A stretch of DNA of 64,000 nt from Rhizobiaceae bacterium (GTDB lineage Bacteria; Pseudomonadota; Alphaproteobacteria; Rhizobiales; Rhizobiaceae). The DNA is taken from contig JAMLJA010000004.1 of the NCBI GenBank assembly GCA_023953905.1, positions 186,001 through 250,000 on the forward strand, read 5' to 3'. How positions within the stretch are numbered: the first letter of the stretch is position 1; the number at the start of each line of letters is the position of its first letter. Below are positions 1 through 9,312 of this stretch, piece after piece. The notes beneath the pieces were generated by a model. It was not told the DNA's origin and did no database searches. It saw only the letters and a program-made list of their open reading frames with translations. Made by a program: the position numbers and the translations under genes.

Positions 1-2054
1 AGTTGCCCCATATCCTTGAGGCCCCATACCGCGAGCGAATAGTCAGTCGCCGAGAAGCCAAGCGGATCGGCACCCGCGCGCTCCAGACGACGTGTCAGAA
101 GCATCCCCAGCGTCTGATGCGCGAGCCTCCCCTCGAACGGGTAGGCCACCATGTAGAACCGGTTGCCGCGCGGAAAGGTCTCCACCAACAGGCTCTCCCG
201 GGGCGGAAGAACAGATTTGTCGCGCTGGATTCGCAGCCAATCGGACACCTGTTCCGGAAGTGCCTGCCAGCGCTCGGGATCGGCCAGCATTCCTCGCACC
301 TGCTCCGCGAGATAGGTCGAGAGCGGGAACTTGCCACCAGCGTAGACAGGTATGCGTGCATCCTGACCCGTCGCATTCGACACGAAAGCTTCGGTTTCAC
401 GAATGCCCTCAAGGCGCAGTACCTTTCCGGCGAAGAGAAATGTCTCGCCCGGCGCGATCTGCTCGAGAAAGCCTTCCTCGATCTTTCCGAGAACCGGTCC
501 GCCTCGCGCCGAAGCGCCCTTGCCGGACCGGACATAGCGCAGGTTTAAATATGGGGCCTCCACGATCGTCCCGACATTGAGGCGATACTGCTGGGCGATG
601 CGCGGATGCGTGACGCGCCATTTGCCCTCACGCGTCTGCCTGATGCGCGCATAGCGTTCGTAGCTCCTGAGCGAATAGCCGCCCGTTGCGACGAAATCGA
701 TGACCCGAACGAACGTATCTCGATCAAGCCCTGCATAAGGCGCTGCGGCACGAATTTCCTCGAACAGTTCGTCGGTGTCGAACGGAGCCGAGCATGCGCA
801 GCCCAGCACGTGCTGCGCCAGCACGTCCAGCGCTCCATCGACCAGAGGCGGGGTGTCCTGCGCGCCAAGATAATTTGCCTCAAGTGCCGCGCGACACTCT
901 AGCACCTCAAAGCGATTGGCCGGCACGAGAATGGCCCGTGACGGCTCGTCCATGCGGTGATTGGAGCGCCCTATTCGTTGCGCCAGGCGGCTCGCACCCT
1001 TTGGCGCGCCCACATGAACGACCAGATCGACATCGCCCCAGTCGATACCCAGATCAAGCGTCGAGGTCGCAACGATGGCGCGCAGACTATTGGTTTCCAT
1101 GGCCTTCTCGACGCGGCGACGTTGCGCAACATCGAGCGAGCCGTGGTGAAGCGCGATCGGCAGCGAATCCTCGTTGACCCGCCACAGCTCCTGGAACAGC
1201 ATCTCTGCCTGGCTGCGCGTGTTGACGAAGAGAAGCGTGGTCTGGTGCTGTTTGATCGCCTGATAGACTTCCGGGATCGCATAGCGGGCGGAATGGCCCG
1301 CCCACGGCACCCTCTCCTCGGACTCCAGGATCGTGATGTACGGCTTCGCCCCGCCCGCGACGGTAATCAGTTCGGCCATGTCGCCGGGTGGATTTTGGCC
1401 AACCAGCCAGCGGCGCAAATCATCGGGTTCGGCAACGGTGGCCGAAAGCCCGATCAACTGAAGATCGGGGACGTATTTGCGCAGCCGGGCAAGGCCGAGC
1501 GCCAGCAGATGCCCGCGTTTGGATGTCACCAAGGAATGGAGTTCATCCAGAACCACATAGCGCAGATCCTCGAAAAAGCGCCGCGCATCGGACGATGCGA
1601 GCAGGAGAGCCAATTGTTCCGGCGTTGTGAGCAATATGTCTGGCGGAACGAGCTTCTGTCGCTGCCGTTTGTGGGTGGGTGTGTCGCCAGTCCGCGTCTC
1701 GATAGCCACAGGCAGCGCCATTTCTGACACCGGCTTTCCGAGATTGCGCTCGATGTCGACGGCAAGCGCCTTCAGCGGGGAAATGTAAAGCGTGTGCACC
1801 CCGCGATACGCCTCTCCGGCCTTGCGACGCGGGCGCTGGGCAAGCGCGGTAAGCGATGGCAGAAAACCGGCAAGCGTCTTGCCGGCGCCAGTCGGCGCGA
1901 TCAGCAGAACGGACTTGCCAGCCTGCGCCTGCGCGAGCAGGCCGAGCTGGTGCGCGCGCGGAGACCAGCCACGTTCCGCAAACCATTTCAGGAATGGCGG
2001 CGGCAACGTCGCAGGAAGAACATCGGCTGACTGTATGTCTGGCTGACTGGTCAC
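1..2054 (-). CDS. Ligase-associated DEXH-box helicase, Lhr family (3' end cut by window edge)
   Basis: This is a superfamily 2 DNA helicase of the Lhr-core type, of the kind encoded with an ATP-dependent ligase and a beta-lactamase-fold exonuclease in a repair cluster. About 684 codons are present and the C-terminus lies beyond base 1. Visible motifs are Walker A APTGAGKT (residues 53-60), the DEXH box DELH near residue 170 and motif VI QRIGRSNHR near residue 357. The start is the GTG at 2054. The ATG two bases upstream is followed at once by TGA and cannot be used. The gene lies 9 bp after the methyltransferase stop, so the two are probably co-transcribed. The family is clear; the C-terminal domain cannot be judged here. 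Confidence 0.92.
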   Translation of the reverse strand, partial: MTSQPDIQSADVLPATLPPPFLKWFAERGWSPRAHQLGLLAQAQAGKSVLLIAPTGAGKTLAGFLPSLTALAQRPRRKAGEAYRGVHTLYISPLKALAVDIERNLGKPVSEMALPVAIETRTGDTPTHKRQRQKLVPPDILLTTPEQLALLLASSDARRFFEDLRYVVLDELHSLVTSKRGHLLALGLARLRKYVPDLQLIGLSATVAEPDDLRRWLVGQNPPGDMAELITVAGGAKPYITILESEERVPWAGHSARYAIPEVYQAIKQHQTTLLFVNTRSQAEMLFQELWRVNEDSLPIALHHGSLDVAQRRRVEKAMETNSLRAIVATSTLDLGIDWGDVDLVVHVGAPKGASRLAQRIGRSNHRMDEPSRAILVPANRFEVLECRAALEANYLGAQDTPPLVDGALDVLAQHVLGCACSAPFDTDELFEEIRAAAPYAGLDRDTFVRVIDFVATGGYSLRSYERYARIRQTREGKWRVTHPRIAQQYRLNVGTIVEAPYLNLRYVRSGKGASARGGPVLGKIEEGFLEQIAPGETFLFAGKVLRLEGIRETEAFVSNATGQDARIPVYAGGKFPLSTYLAEQVRGMLADPERWQALPEQVSDWLRIQRDKSVLPPRESLLVETFPRGNRFYMVAYPFEGRLAHQTLGMLLTRRLERAGADPLGFSATDYSLAVWGLKDMGQ

Positions 2055-2063
2055 ATGACAGAA

Positions 2064-3023
2064 CTAAAGCAGAACACCCGCGCCGGGAAGGGGCAAGTTT
2101 GCTTCGGCTGCTCCTGGCGTCGCCCGCGCCACAATGATCAAACCCTCCAGCGTTTGGTCGCGGTCGCGGCGGATGGCCTCGACAGTCAGCGAAAGCACGG
2201 CGAAGCCGGCATCCTCAAGCAGGGTTCGGACGTGACGCTCGGAATGCGCATAACGGCGCGACGACCGCAGAACGAACTCCTCGTCCCCGCCATGCCTTTC
2301 CACCGAGAATGCGAACAATCCGGATGGCCGCAGCATCGATCGTGCCAGATGCATGACCGAGGCGAGTGCTCCGAGGTAGATGAAGACATCCGCCGCAACG
2401 ACGAGGTCTGCGGGCAAGCCGGAATAGACCATCGTCTGCAGATCCGTCTTCTGCAGGCGGTCGTAGAGCTTCTTTGCCGCCGCTTTTCGCAACATCTCCG
2501 TCGAAATGTCGTAGCCTTCTAGGTTGCGAGTGAACGGCCGCAGCCTCTCGCCCATCAGGCCGGTCCCGCAACCAAGATCGATGGCGAGTTCGGACGTGTC
2601 GCCCGCCTGGGCTCGAATGGCGTCGAGCAGGAGTTCGGGAACGCGGTAGTCGAGCTTGCCGACCAATGCCTTGTCGAAGGAACTGGCGTACTGGTCGAAC
2701 AGGGTTTCGACGAATCCGCTCGTCGATCCCATACCGGGCTGTTCCTGCCCGGCAAGCTGAAGCTTGAGCGCGGCCCCGACCCTGTCCGCCGGATCGAGCT
2801 TCAAGGCCATTCGCCATGCCTCGACAGCTGGATCCATGGCGCCCGCCGCCTCGTGAAACTCGCCCAGCCGGAACCAGCCGAACGACCAGTTCGGAGCGAG
2901 TTCAAGTGCGCTCATCATCAGCTCAGCCGCTTCCCCATAGTCCTGCGAGGCAAACAGAAATTCAGCGAAGTCGGCCCGGCGATCGGCCAGGAGTTCACCG
3001 GAGGAGGTCTGAAGCGGCTTCAT
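2064..3023 (-). CDS. TPR-containing class I SAM-dependent methyltransferase
   Basis: The 319-residue product has a TPR-like helical N-terminus (about residues 15-80) followed by a class I methyltransferase fold. The SAM-binding motif I, DLGCGTG, is at residues 149-155, and an acidic post-II segment (VVAADVFIYLG) follows. This matches the group described as predicted methyltransferases with TPR repeats. The open frame runs upstream to 3746, but that part is antisense to the exonuclease gene, so the ATG at 3023 (MKPLQTS) was chosen. An ATG at 3128 would add 35 residues. It lies between the helicase and the divergent exonuclease-ligase pair. Its substrate is unknown, and a role in repair is only suggested by position. 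Confidence 0.85.
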   Translation of the reverse strand: MKPLQTSSGELLADRRADFAEFLFASQDYGEAAELMMSALELAPNWSFGWFRLGEFHEAAGAMDPAVEAWRMALKLDPADRVGAALKLQLAGQEQPGMGSTSGFVETLFDQYASSFDKALVGKLDYRVPELLLDAIRAQAGDTSELAIDLGCGTGLMGERLRPFTRNLEGYDISTEMLRKAAAKKLYDRLQKTDLQTMVYSGLPADLVVAADVFIYLGALASVMHLARSMLRPSGLFAFSVERHGGDEEFVLRSSRRYAHSERHVRTLLEDAGFAVLSLTVEAIRRDRDQTLEGLIIVARATPGAAEANLPLPGAGVLL

Positions 3024-3149
3024 GCGAGCACACGTTGTCAGGAGGAAGGTCAGCAGCGATATGTCGTGTGATGCCAGTTGCGCAAGCGGAATATCATCAT
3101 GGCTGCGCGGTGGGCTTTCACTTCTCATTGACACGCCTATCTTCAGTTG

Positions 3150-4160
3150 ATGCGCGCACGTGACCTGCTCCAGCCACGACCCGAAGGGCTCTATTGTCCC
3201 CCCGGCGATTTCTATATCGATCCTGTCAAACCGGTGGACAGGGCGCTCGTCACGCACGGTCATTCCGACCATGCGCGCGCGGGCCACGCGCATGTACTCG
3301 CCACACGCCAGACACTGGACATCATGGCGCTGCGCTATGGCGAGAATTTCGCCGGAGCCACCCAGGCTGCGGCCATCGGCGAAACGATCAACCAGCGCGG
3401 CGTGTCCATCACCTTCCAACCTGCGGGGCATGTGCTCGGTTCCGCGCAAATTCTTGTCGAGCTCGACGGCACGCGCATCGTCGCCTCTGGCGACTACAAG
3501 AGGAGAAGTGATCCGACCTGTGCGCCTTTCGTGCCGATTGTCTGCGAGGTCTTCATTACCGAAGCGACGTTCGGCCTGCCGGTTTTCCGTCATCCACCGG
3601 CGACGGAGGAAATCGGCAAGCTCCTGAAATCCGTGAAGCAGTTTCCCGAGCGTGCGCATCTTGTGGGGGCATATGCGCTCGGCAAAGCGCAGCGCGTGAT
3701 ACGGGAGCTTCGAGACGCAGGCTATGACGAGACGATCTATATTCACGGCGCACTGGCCAAACTGTCGGACTATTATGTGCGCCAGGGCGTGACGCTTGGA
3801 CCGCTTGCACCCGCAACTGTGGAAAGCGGATCAAAAGGCGACTTCGCGGGCGCCATAGTCGTTGGCCCTCCATCCGCTTTCGCCGATCGCTGGGCAAGGC
3901 GGTTTCCCGACCCCGTCTCAAGTTTCGCCTCGGGCTGGATGCGCATCCGACAGCGGGCGAGGCAACGCGGCGTCGAACTGCCTCTGATCATCTCCGATCA
4001 CTCCGATTGGGACGAGTTGATCGAGACCATACAGGAGACGCAGGCGCAGGAAGTCTGGGTCACGCATGGACGCGAAGAGGCCCTTGTGCGCTGGTGCGAA
4101 ATGAACGACATCGACGGCAAGGCGCTGCATCTCGTCGGCTATGAAGACGAGGGCGACTGA
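3150..4160 (+). CDS. Ligase-associated DNA exonuclease (metallo-beta-lactamase/beta-CASP fold)
   Basis: This 336-residue metallo-beta-lactamase-fold protein carries the metal motif THGHSDH at residues 35-41 and a beta-CASP-like SDHSDW motif near the C-terminus. That combination is typical of the exonuclease encoded beside alphaproteobacterial and pseudomonad ATP-dependent repair ligases. The ATG at 3150 is used; a TTG directly before it at 3147 is possible. Its TGA overlaps the ligase ATG (TGATG at 4158-4162), so the two proteins are translationally coupled and probably work in one end-processing and sealing reaction. It is transcribed divergently from the methyltransferase and helicase. Confidence 0.92.
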   Translation: MRARDLLQPRPEGLYCPPGDFYIDPVKPVDRALVTHGHSDHARAGHAHVLATRQTLDIMALRYGENFAGATQAAAIGETINQRGVSITFQPAGHVLGSAQILVELDGTRIVASGDYKRRSDPTCAPFVPIVCEVFITEATFGLPVFRHPPATEEIGKLLKSVKQFPERAHLVGAYALGKAQRVIRELRDAGYDETIYIHGALAKLSDYYVRQGVTLGPLAPATVESGSKGDFAGAIVVGPPSAFADRWARRFPDPVSSFASGWMRIRQRARQRGVELPLIISDHSDWDELIETIQETQAQEVWVTHGREEALVRWCEMNDIDGKALHLVGYEDEGD

Positions 4161-5761
4161 TGGACCGCTTTGCAGAGCTTCTCGACCGCCTCGTGCTGAC
4201 ACCTTCGCGCAACGAGAAACTGACGCTCCTGACGGATTATTTCCGTGAAACCGACGACCCCGACCGAGGGCTCGCGCTGGCGGCGCTGACGGGAGAACTG
4301 GATATTGCCGCCGTCAAACCCGCAATGCTGCGCATGCTTGTCGTGGAAAGAATGGATCCTGTCCTTTTCGGCTATTCCTACGACTATGTGGGAGATCTCG
4401 CGGAAACCGTCTCGCTGGTCTGGCCTGAGCCCGACAACAGGGTCCGCGCCAACCGACCGCCTACCCTTTCGGAAGTGGTCGAAAAGCTTCAGGCGGCAAG
4501 CCGGTCGGACGGGCCCGCTGTGCTGGCCAGCCTGCTCGACAGTGCGAGCATTCCGGCTCGCTTTGCCATCATAAAGCTCGTTACCGGCGGGTTGCGGATC
4601 GGCGTGTCGGCGCGTCTGGCCAAACAGGCGTTGGCTCAGCTCGGCAAGGTGGACGTCGCGGAGATCGAGGAGCTCTGGCACGGATTGGCCGTGCCCTATG
4701 TCGAGCTGTTTGCGTGGTTGGAGGGGCGTGGTCCCAAGCCCGAAAAGACAGCCGCGGCACTGTTTCGTCCCGTCATGCTGTCGCATCCCGTCGAGGACAG
4801 GGATCTCGAGAAGCAGGACCCGGCGGATTTCGCCGCCGAGTGGAAATGGGATGGCATCCGGGTCCAGGCGGTTTGCGAGGGCGGCACCAGACGGCTCTAT
4901 TCAAGAACTGGCGACGACATTTCCGGGGCGTTCCCCGACCTTGTAGAAACCATGCAGTTCGAAGCCGCGCTCGATGGCGAGTTGCTGGTAGGAGATCCGC
5001 GAACGCGTACGGGTACATTTTCGGACCTCCAGCAGCGGCTCAACCGCAAGTCCGTGTCGCCGAAGATGCGCGACAAATTCCCGGCTTTCATCCGTTGCTA
5101 CGACATCCTGCAAAGGAACGGAGATGATATGCGTGGTCGGCCCTTTCGCGAACGGCGCGACGCGCTTGAGATATTTGTGGCGACCCTCGAACCCAGCCGC
5201 TTCGACCTGTCGCCGCTGGTCGCGTTCGACGAATGGGGAGATCTCGAGAAAATCCGAGGTGAACCACCGCATCCGATCATCGAAGGGGTGATGCTCAAGC
5301 GCTGGGACTCGCCTTACCTGGCTGGTCGGCCAAAGGGGCCCTGGTTCAAGTGGAAGCGCGATCCCCACACGATCGATGCCGTGCTGATGTACGCCCAGCG
5401 AGGGCATGGCAAGCGCTCGAGCTTCTATTCCGACTACACATTCGGGGTGTGGACCGGCCCGGAAGGGTCTGAAGAACTGGTGCCTGTCGGCAAGGCCTAT
5501 TTTGGGTTTACCGATGAAGAGTTGAAGCAGATCGACAAATTTGTGCGCGACAACACGATCGAGCGCTTCGGCCCGGTGCGCTCGGTGCGCGCCGATCGCA
5601 AACACGGGCTTGTCATGGAGGTTGCTTTCGAGGGGCTCAATCTATCGAGCCGCCACAAATCGGGGGTCGCGATGCGCTTTCCACGTATCTCGCGACTGAG
5701 ATGGGACAAGCCCACCGCCGAGGCTGACCGGCTGGAGACTTTGCAAGCGCTGCTTAGCTGA
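4160..5761 (+). CDS. ATP-dependent DNA ligase (cisplatin-damage-response type)
   Basis: This 533-residue ATP-dependent ligase has an N-terminal helical DNA-binding domain (about residues 1-200), then the adenylation domain with the nucleotidyl-acceptor lysine K229 in motif I (KWDG), then an OB-fold C-terminus. It seals nicks in DNA and is distinct from the replicative NAD-dependent LigA and from LigD-type end joining, since no Ku or polymerase domain is attached. Its start codon overlaps the exonuclease stop. The stop lies 2 bp from the convergent stop of the next gene. Family assignment rests on motif order and the neighbouring exonuclease, helicase and methyltransferase genes. Confidence 0.93.
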   Translation: MDRFAELLDRLVLTPSRNEKLTLLTDYFRETDDPDRGLALAALTGELDIAAVKPAMLRMLVVERMDPVLFGYSYDYVGDLAETVSLVWPEPDNRVRANRPPTLSEVVEKLQAASRSDGPAVLASLLDSASIPARFAIIKLVTGGLRIGVSARLAKQALAQLGKVDVAEIEELWHGLAVPYVELFAWLEGRGPKPEKTAAALFRPVMLSHPVEDRDLEKQDPADFAAEWKWDGIRVQAVCEGGTRRLYSRTGDDISGAFPDLVETMQFEAALDGELLVGDPRTRTGTFSDLQQRLNRKSVSPKMRDKFPAFIRCYDILQRNGDDMRGRPFRERRDALEIFVATLEPSRFDLSPLVAFDEWGDLEKIRGEPPHPIIEGVMLKRWDSPYLAGRPKGPWFKWKRDPHTIDAVLMYAQRGHGKRSSFYSDYTFGVWTGPEGSEELVPVGKAYFGFTDEELKQIDKFVRDNTIERFGPVRSVRADRKHGLVMEVAFEGLNLSSRHKSGVAMRFPRISRLRWDKPTAEADRLETLQALLS

Positions 5762-5763
5762 CC

Positions 5764-7059
5764 CTATTCAGCCGTAACACGGATTCCGTAAATATCGATC
5801 GATCTGCCCTGACCCGAGAAATCGGAATTTATGGCAATGGTGCCGCTCGAACCCGCGCGCTTGTCCGGAAAGGTGACCTCGAAAAGATAGTCGCCTGTTT
5901 CATATCCGACCTCATAGCGCCTTCGCCCGCAGTCACCGAGATCCCCGAAATTGCAGGCGACCGACATTTCCGTCGTCTGGCCTTCCTCCCCCCGCGCAGT
6001 GATGTTGAACACGGCTTTCCGGCCCGCGAGTTGCTCAAGAATGCCCGGCCCGACATCGAAGCTGACGGCAGAGCCGTCTTCACTCGATCGAATACGCAGG
6101 AACTGGCCGCTTTCGTCCTGCATCGCCTCGGCGCGCGTATTGCTCGGTGCGGAAACAGTCGCAGGCGTGCCCGGGGAAAATACCGTGATCCATTGCTGTT
6201 GAGACGGCGCCACCTCGCCAAGAGGCGGCGGGCCATCATTGGATGGCGTGTAGTCCTCTGTTCCAAGATCCACGGGAGGATTGTGCACTGAGGTGTCGCG
6301 CTCGTCCGCGGATTTCAGGAGTTCGGTCTGGAATGCGAACATCAAGCCCCCCACACCAAGGGCGAGCAGTGCAGCGGTCACAAAAAGTCCTACAAACGGG
6401 CGCCGCCGCTCGCGGTGCCTTGTAACGCGATCTGCCGATATGACATCCGGCGGCGATTGCGGAACGGGCGACGACATATCCGTGTTGTCCATCGCGGGCG
6501 GGATGGCCGGGAAATCGAGCGAGGAATCAGCCGATTCGGGCAGATGCGGAACAGCGTCGAAATCGACTTCGGGTTCCGCCGACCTTCGCGGCGTTTCGGT
6601 CGAGAGACCCCACTCATCCATCGGAATATGCTGATCCATCGCCGGATCGACATGATCCGCACTGGGCGTGAAGCGATCGTCGAACGAGAAGCCCGGTTCT
6701 CGGCGCCCTCCCGGCGCGTCGTATCGTGGCGGCTCCGACGGACGGCTGGGCGTGGCACGGTCACTCAGATCATTTGCGGGGGCATGTTCGAGAATATCGA
6801 GCAACGCGGTGTCGAGATCATCTTCCGAATCGGTCGGCTCTGGCTCCCGCGCGGGGACGAATTCGCTCTCTATCTCGACAATCTTCTGCTGAAGTTGCTT
6901 GCGGCGCGTGATGACCCGTTCAACCGTCAGCTGTGGATTGGCCTTGATAACGCGGTCGAGCGCGGCCTCGACGGACCGATAAACGCGCCCCCGAAACTCC
7001 GGGTCTTCCGCATCGCCTTTTTCCAGGGCGGTCCGGATGGCTTTCTCGATCGGATCCAA
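5764..7059 (-). CDS. Conserved single-pass membrane protein with extracytoplasmic beta domain
   Basis: I do not recognise a named family. The N-terminus is a charged helical segment, followed by a long acidic, Pro/Asp/Ser-rich linker. One transmembrane helix (FVGLFVTAALLALGVGG) sits near residues 222-245. The C-terminal domain of about 140 residues is Gly/Thr/Ser-rich and looks like a beta sandwich; two Cys are visible in CNFGDLGDC. The TTG at 7059 was chosen because an AGAGG stands 6 bases before it. The TTG at 7116 is also in frame but has no ribosome site and abuts the upstream stop. It may follow the Gfo/Idh gene in one transcript. A cell-envelope role is only a guess. Confidence 0.75.
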   Translation of the reverse strand: MDPIEKAIRTALEKGDAEDPEFRGRVYRSVEAALDRVIKANPQLTVERVITRRKQLQQKIVEIESEFVPAREPEPTDSEDDLDTALLDILEHAPANDLSDRATPSRPSEPPRYDAPGGRREPGFSFDDRFTPSADHVDPAMDQHIPMDEWGLSTETPRRSAEPEVDFDAVPHLPESADSSLDFPAIPPAMDNTDMSSPVPQSPPDVISADRVTRHRERRRPFVGLFVTAALLALGVGGLMFAFQTELLKSADERDTSVHNPPVDLGTEDYTPSNDGPPPLGEVAPSQQQWITVFSPGTPATVSAPSNTRAEAMQDESGQFLRIRSSEDGSAVSFDVGPGILEQLAGRKAVFNITARGEEGQTTEMSVACNFGDLGDCGRRRYEVGYETGDYLFEVTFPDKRAGSSGTIAINSDFSGQGRSIDIYGIRVTAE

Positions 7060-7116
7060 TGTCGGCCTCTGCGCCTTCTGTGCTTGGTCGTTGGTTAACC
7101 CCGCCGACGCCGCCAA

Positions 7117-8241
7117 TCAATCTGGCAATGCCGGCGATTCGCCAAGTGCCTGTCTGTCCATGCCCACACTACCGTCAAATTCGCCAGACCCATATGGCAA
7201 TTCGATGCTCCGACCGCATCGATCGCTTTCAAAGGCCGAATCAATGATGCGCTGCATGTCGGCCGCGCGTCGGAACGACGGATCTCCATTGACCCCCGTT
7301 CTGAGCGCGTCGATGAAGCGTTGCGCGTTGCGACGTGTGGATTGCAGCGGTACATCGCGCCAGACAGGCACATCGACATCATGGCCAAGACAGGCCGAGA
7401 GCGACGCCGAATCTATGCCGGTGGTCACCTTCAATGCGCCACGCGTACCGTGAAGCATGAGCGACAGATCGTTGAGATGACCCGTTGCATATCGCGTCGC
7501 TACGATGGTGGCGAGTGCACCGCCAGACAGCCGCGCCATGATGGCAACGCTGTCGTTGGCGTCGAGAGCATAGTTTCCAATCCTGTCCCCCTCGATCTTC
7601 GGGAAGGTCACCAGATCAGCCCGCAGCGAAGCAATCTCCTGCGCGGCGCCATAGGTCGCGAAGTCAAGGATGTGAATACCCACATCGCCCAGAACGCCCG
7701 TCGATCCGTGCGCGCTGGACAGCCGCCAAAGCCATTTGTCTTCGACACGCCAGTCGCCCCATGTCCGGCCCACAAGCCAGCTTTGACGATAGGCGGCCTC
7801 AACATGACGCAAGTCGCCGATCGCGCCCTCGATCACCATTTCGCGCGCGCGCTGGATCGCCGGAGAATTCCGGTATGTCAGGTTGACCATGTTGACCAGT
7901 CCGGCGCGTTCGGCCGCCTCGGTCATTTCGAGCGCGTCGGCATGGTTCGGCGCCAGCGGCTTTTCGCAGAACACATGCTTGCCCGCCGCCAGCAATTGCA
8001 GGGTGGTGACCTTGTGGACGCGGTCGGGTGTCGCATTTATCGCGGCATCGAAACCGTCCCAGGCAAGCGCCGCGTCAAGGCTTTCAAAGGCGTTTCCGAT
8101 CCCCGCTCTTGCCGCGAAGTTGGCAGCCCGACCGGGAACGGCATCAGCGCAGGCCACGATTTCGCACTCGGCAACTGCACCGAATTCGGTGATATGCTGG
8201 GCCGCTATGGAGCCCGTACCCAACAGGAGCAGCCGGCGCAT
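7117..8241 (-). CDS. Gfo/Idh/MocA-family NAD(P)-dependent oxidoreductase (ThuB-like)
   Basis: The 374-residue product has an N-terminal Rossmann fold with the dinucleotide motif LGTGSIAAQH at residues 7-16 and the family's CEKPLA motif near residue 95. The C-terminal beta-sheet domain follows. Family members oxidise or reduce hydroxyls of sugars and sugar acids. It starts 2 bp after the stop of the ThuA-domain gene, so the two form an operon. ThuA plus a Gfo/Idh enzyme is the pairing known from the rhizobial thuAB trehalose/maltitol genes, where they act on 3-keto sugar derivatives. No sugar transporter adjoins here, so the substrate stays open. Confidence 0.88.
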   Translation of the reverse strand: MRRLLLLGTGSIAAQHITEFGAVAECEIVACADAVPGRAANFAARAGIGNAFESLDAALAWDGFDAAINATPDRVHKVTTLQLLAAGKHVFCEKPLAPNHADALEMTEAAERAGLVNMVNLTYRNSPAIQRAREMVIEGAIGDLRHVEAAYRQSWLVGRTWGDWRVEDKWLWRLSSAHGSTGVLGDVGIHILDFATYGAAQEIASLRADLVTFPKIEGDRIGNYALDANDSVAIMARLSGGALATIVATRYATGHLNDLSLMLHGTRGALKVTTGIDSASLSACLGHDVDVPVWRDVPLQSTRRNAQRFIDALRTGVNGDPSFRRAADMQRIIDSAFESDRCGRSIELPYGSGEFDGSVGMDRQALGESPALPD

Positions 8242-8243
8242 GA

Positions 8244-9029
8244 TCAGCGAAAACCCTCTTCGCCGTCGGCATGAAGGCGCGCACCCTTCTGAACCAGTTT
8301 CTCGCGCGCCTGTTCGATCGGAACATTCGGTGCTTGAGTAATCGAACTCCAGCCCGGCATCGGATTGTAGGCCCAGTTCACCGCGTTGCGCAGGATCTGC
8401 TGCATTTCCGGATTGTGATAGATCGGATAGGTTTCATGGCCGGGCGACAGATAGAATATGCGTCCGGCACCGCGCTGGAACGTCATCCCTGATCTGAAGA
8501 CCTCGCCCCCTTCGTACCAGGAGATAAAGACAGTCTCCATTGGCTCGGGAACGGCAAATGGCTCTCCATACATTTCCGTATTCGGCAGTTCGACATAGTC
8601 GCCCAGTCCGCGCGCGATCGGATGTCCACGGTTGACCACCCATAGGCGCTCACGCTCTCCCGCCTCGCGCCATTTGAGCGAACATGGCGTGCCCATCAGA
8701 AGCCGGAATATCTTCGAGTAATGGCCGGAGTGAAGAACGATGAGCCCCATTCCCTCCCAGACCCTACGTTGGACCCGTGCGACGACTTCATCGCTCACGT
8801 CTCCATGGGCGCGGTGTCCCCACCAGGTGAGCACGTCGGTGGCCGCGAGACGCTCCTCGCTCAGACCATGCTCTGCGTCCTGCAATGTCGCGACACTGAC
8901 CTGAATGTTGCCGTCTTCCGCCAATGCCGCCGCGATCGCGCCATGCATGCCCTCGGGATAGAGTGCGCGAACGTCTTCATTCGTCTGTTCATGAATGTTC
9001 TCGCCCCAAACTACTGTACGAACCGGCAT
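8244..9029 (-). CDS. ThuA domain-containing protein
   Basis: The 261-residue product is a ThuA-like protein (glutamine-amidotransferase-like flavodoxin fold). The start is the ATG at 9029, preceded by a strong GGAGG with 7 bases between; the open frame to 9098 has no such site. Landmarks are the N-terminal [10 protein letters not shown], the central [11 protein letters not shown], and a C-terminal [11 protein letters not shown] that resembles the family's conserved GHE-type segment. It is the first gene of a two-gene operon with the Gfo/Idh/MocA oxidoreductase. In rhizobia ThuA acts with ThuB in disaccharide use. A perfect palindrome just upstream overlaps its ribosome-binding site. Confidence 0.88.
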   Translation of the reverse strand: MPVRTVVWGENIHEQTNEDVRALYPEGMHGAIAAALAEDGNIQVSVATLQDAEHGLSEERLAATDVLTWWGHRAHGDVSDEVVARVQRRVWEGMGLIVLHSGHYSKIFRLLMGTPCSLKWREAGERERLWVVNRGHPIARGLGDYVELPNTEMYGEPFAVPEPMETVFISWYEGGEVFRSGMTFQRGAGRIFYLSPGHETYPIYHNPEMQQILRNAVNWAYNPMPGWSSITQAPNVPIEQAREKLVQKGARLHADGEEGFR

Positions 9030-9039
9030 AACGTTTCCT

Positions 9040-9053
9040 CCAAAGCGCTTTGG
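9040..9053. promoter_or_regulatory. LacI-family-like palindromic operator before the thuA-like operon
   Basis: CCAAAGCGCTTTGG is a perfect 14-bp palindrome with a central CG, the form typical of LacI/GalR-family operators. It lies 11-24 bases before the ThuA start codon and its first bases overlap the GGAGG (9037-9041). A bound repressor would therefore block the start of the transcript. No LacI gene is visible in the window. A related but imperfect site precedes dppA at 33974-33992. Confidence 0.55.
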
Positions 9054-9191
9054 CCAAGCCTTATCGAATAGTTTGAGCGATGCAAGGGCGATCCTCAATT
9101 CATGAGAAACAGTTGCGATGAGCCTTGATCTTCACCCGCAATGAAGCTATCAGGCGCCCATATCCGCTGCGGGCTTGGCTGCAGGGGCAAT

Positions 9192-9267
9192 GCCGCTTTA
9201 GCTCAGTTGGTAGAGCACATCATTCGTAATGATGGGGTCAGGTGTTCGAGTCACCTAAGCGGCACCA
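9192..9267 (+). tRNA. tRNA-Thr (anticodon CGT), CCA encoded
   Basis: A complete cloverleaf can be folded by eye. The acceptor stem GCCGCTT pairs with AAGCGGC, followed by discriminator A and an encoded CCA at 9265-9267. The D arm is GCTC/GAGC, the anticodon stem CATCA/TGATG has the seven-base loop TTCGTAA (anticodon CGT, reading ACG threonine codons), and the T arm is AGGTG/CACCT with loop TTCGAGT. The stretch immediately downstream holds an unknown gene and gene fragments, consistent with tRNA genes serving as integration sites, but I found no second copy of the tRNA 3' end. Confidence 0.97.
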
Positions 9268-9312
9268 CTTCTCCCCGAAACGGGCCAAGGGTGGCCGAAC
9301 GGCGGTGGGGTC

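Noticed and set aside
3024..3746. N-terminal 240-residue extension of the methyltransferase frame
   Set aside because: It is antisense to the exonuclease gene and lacks a ribosome site; the ATG at 3023 fits the domain boundary.
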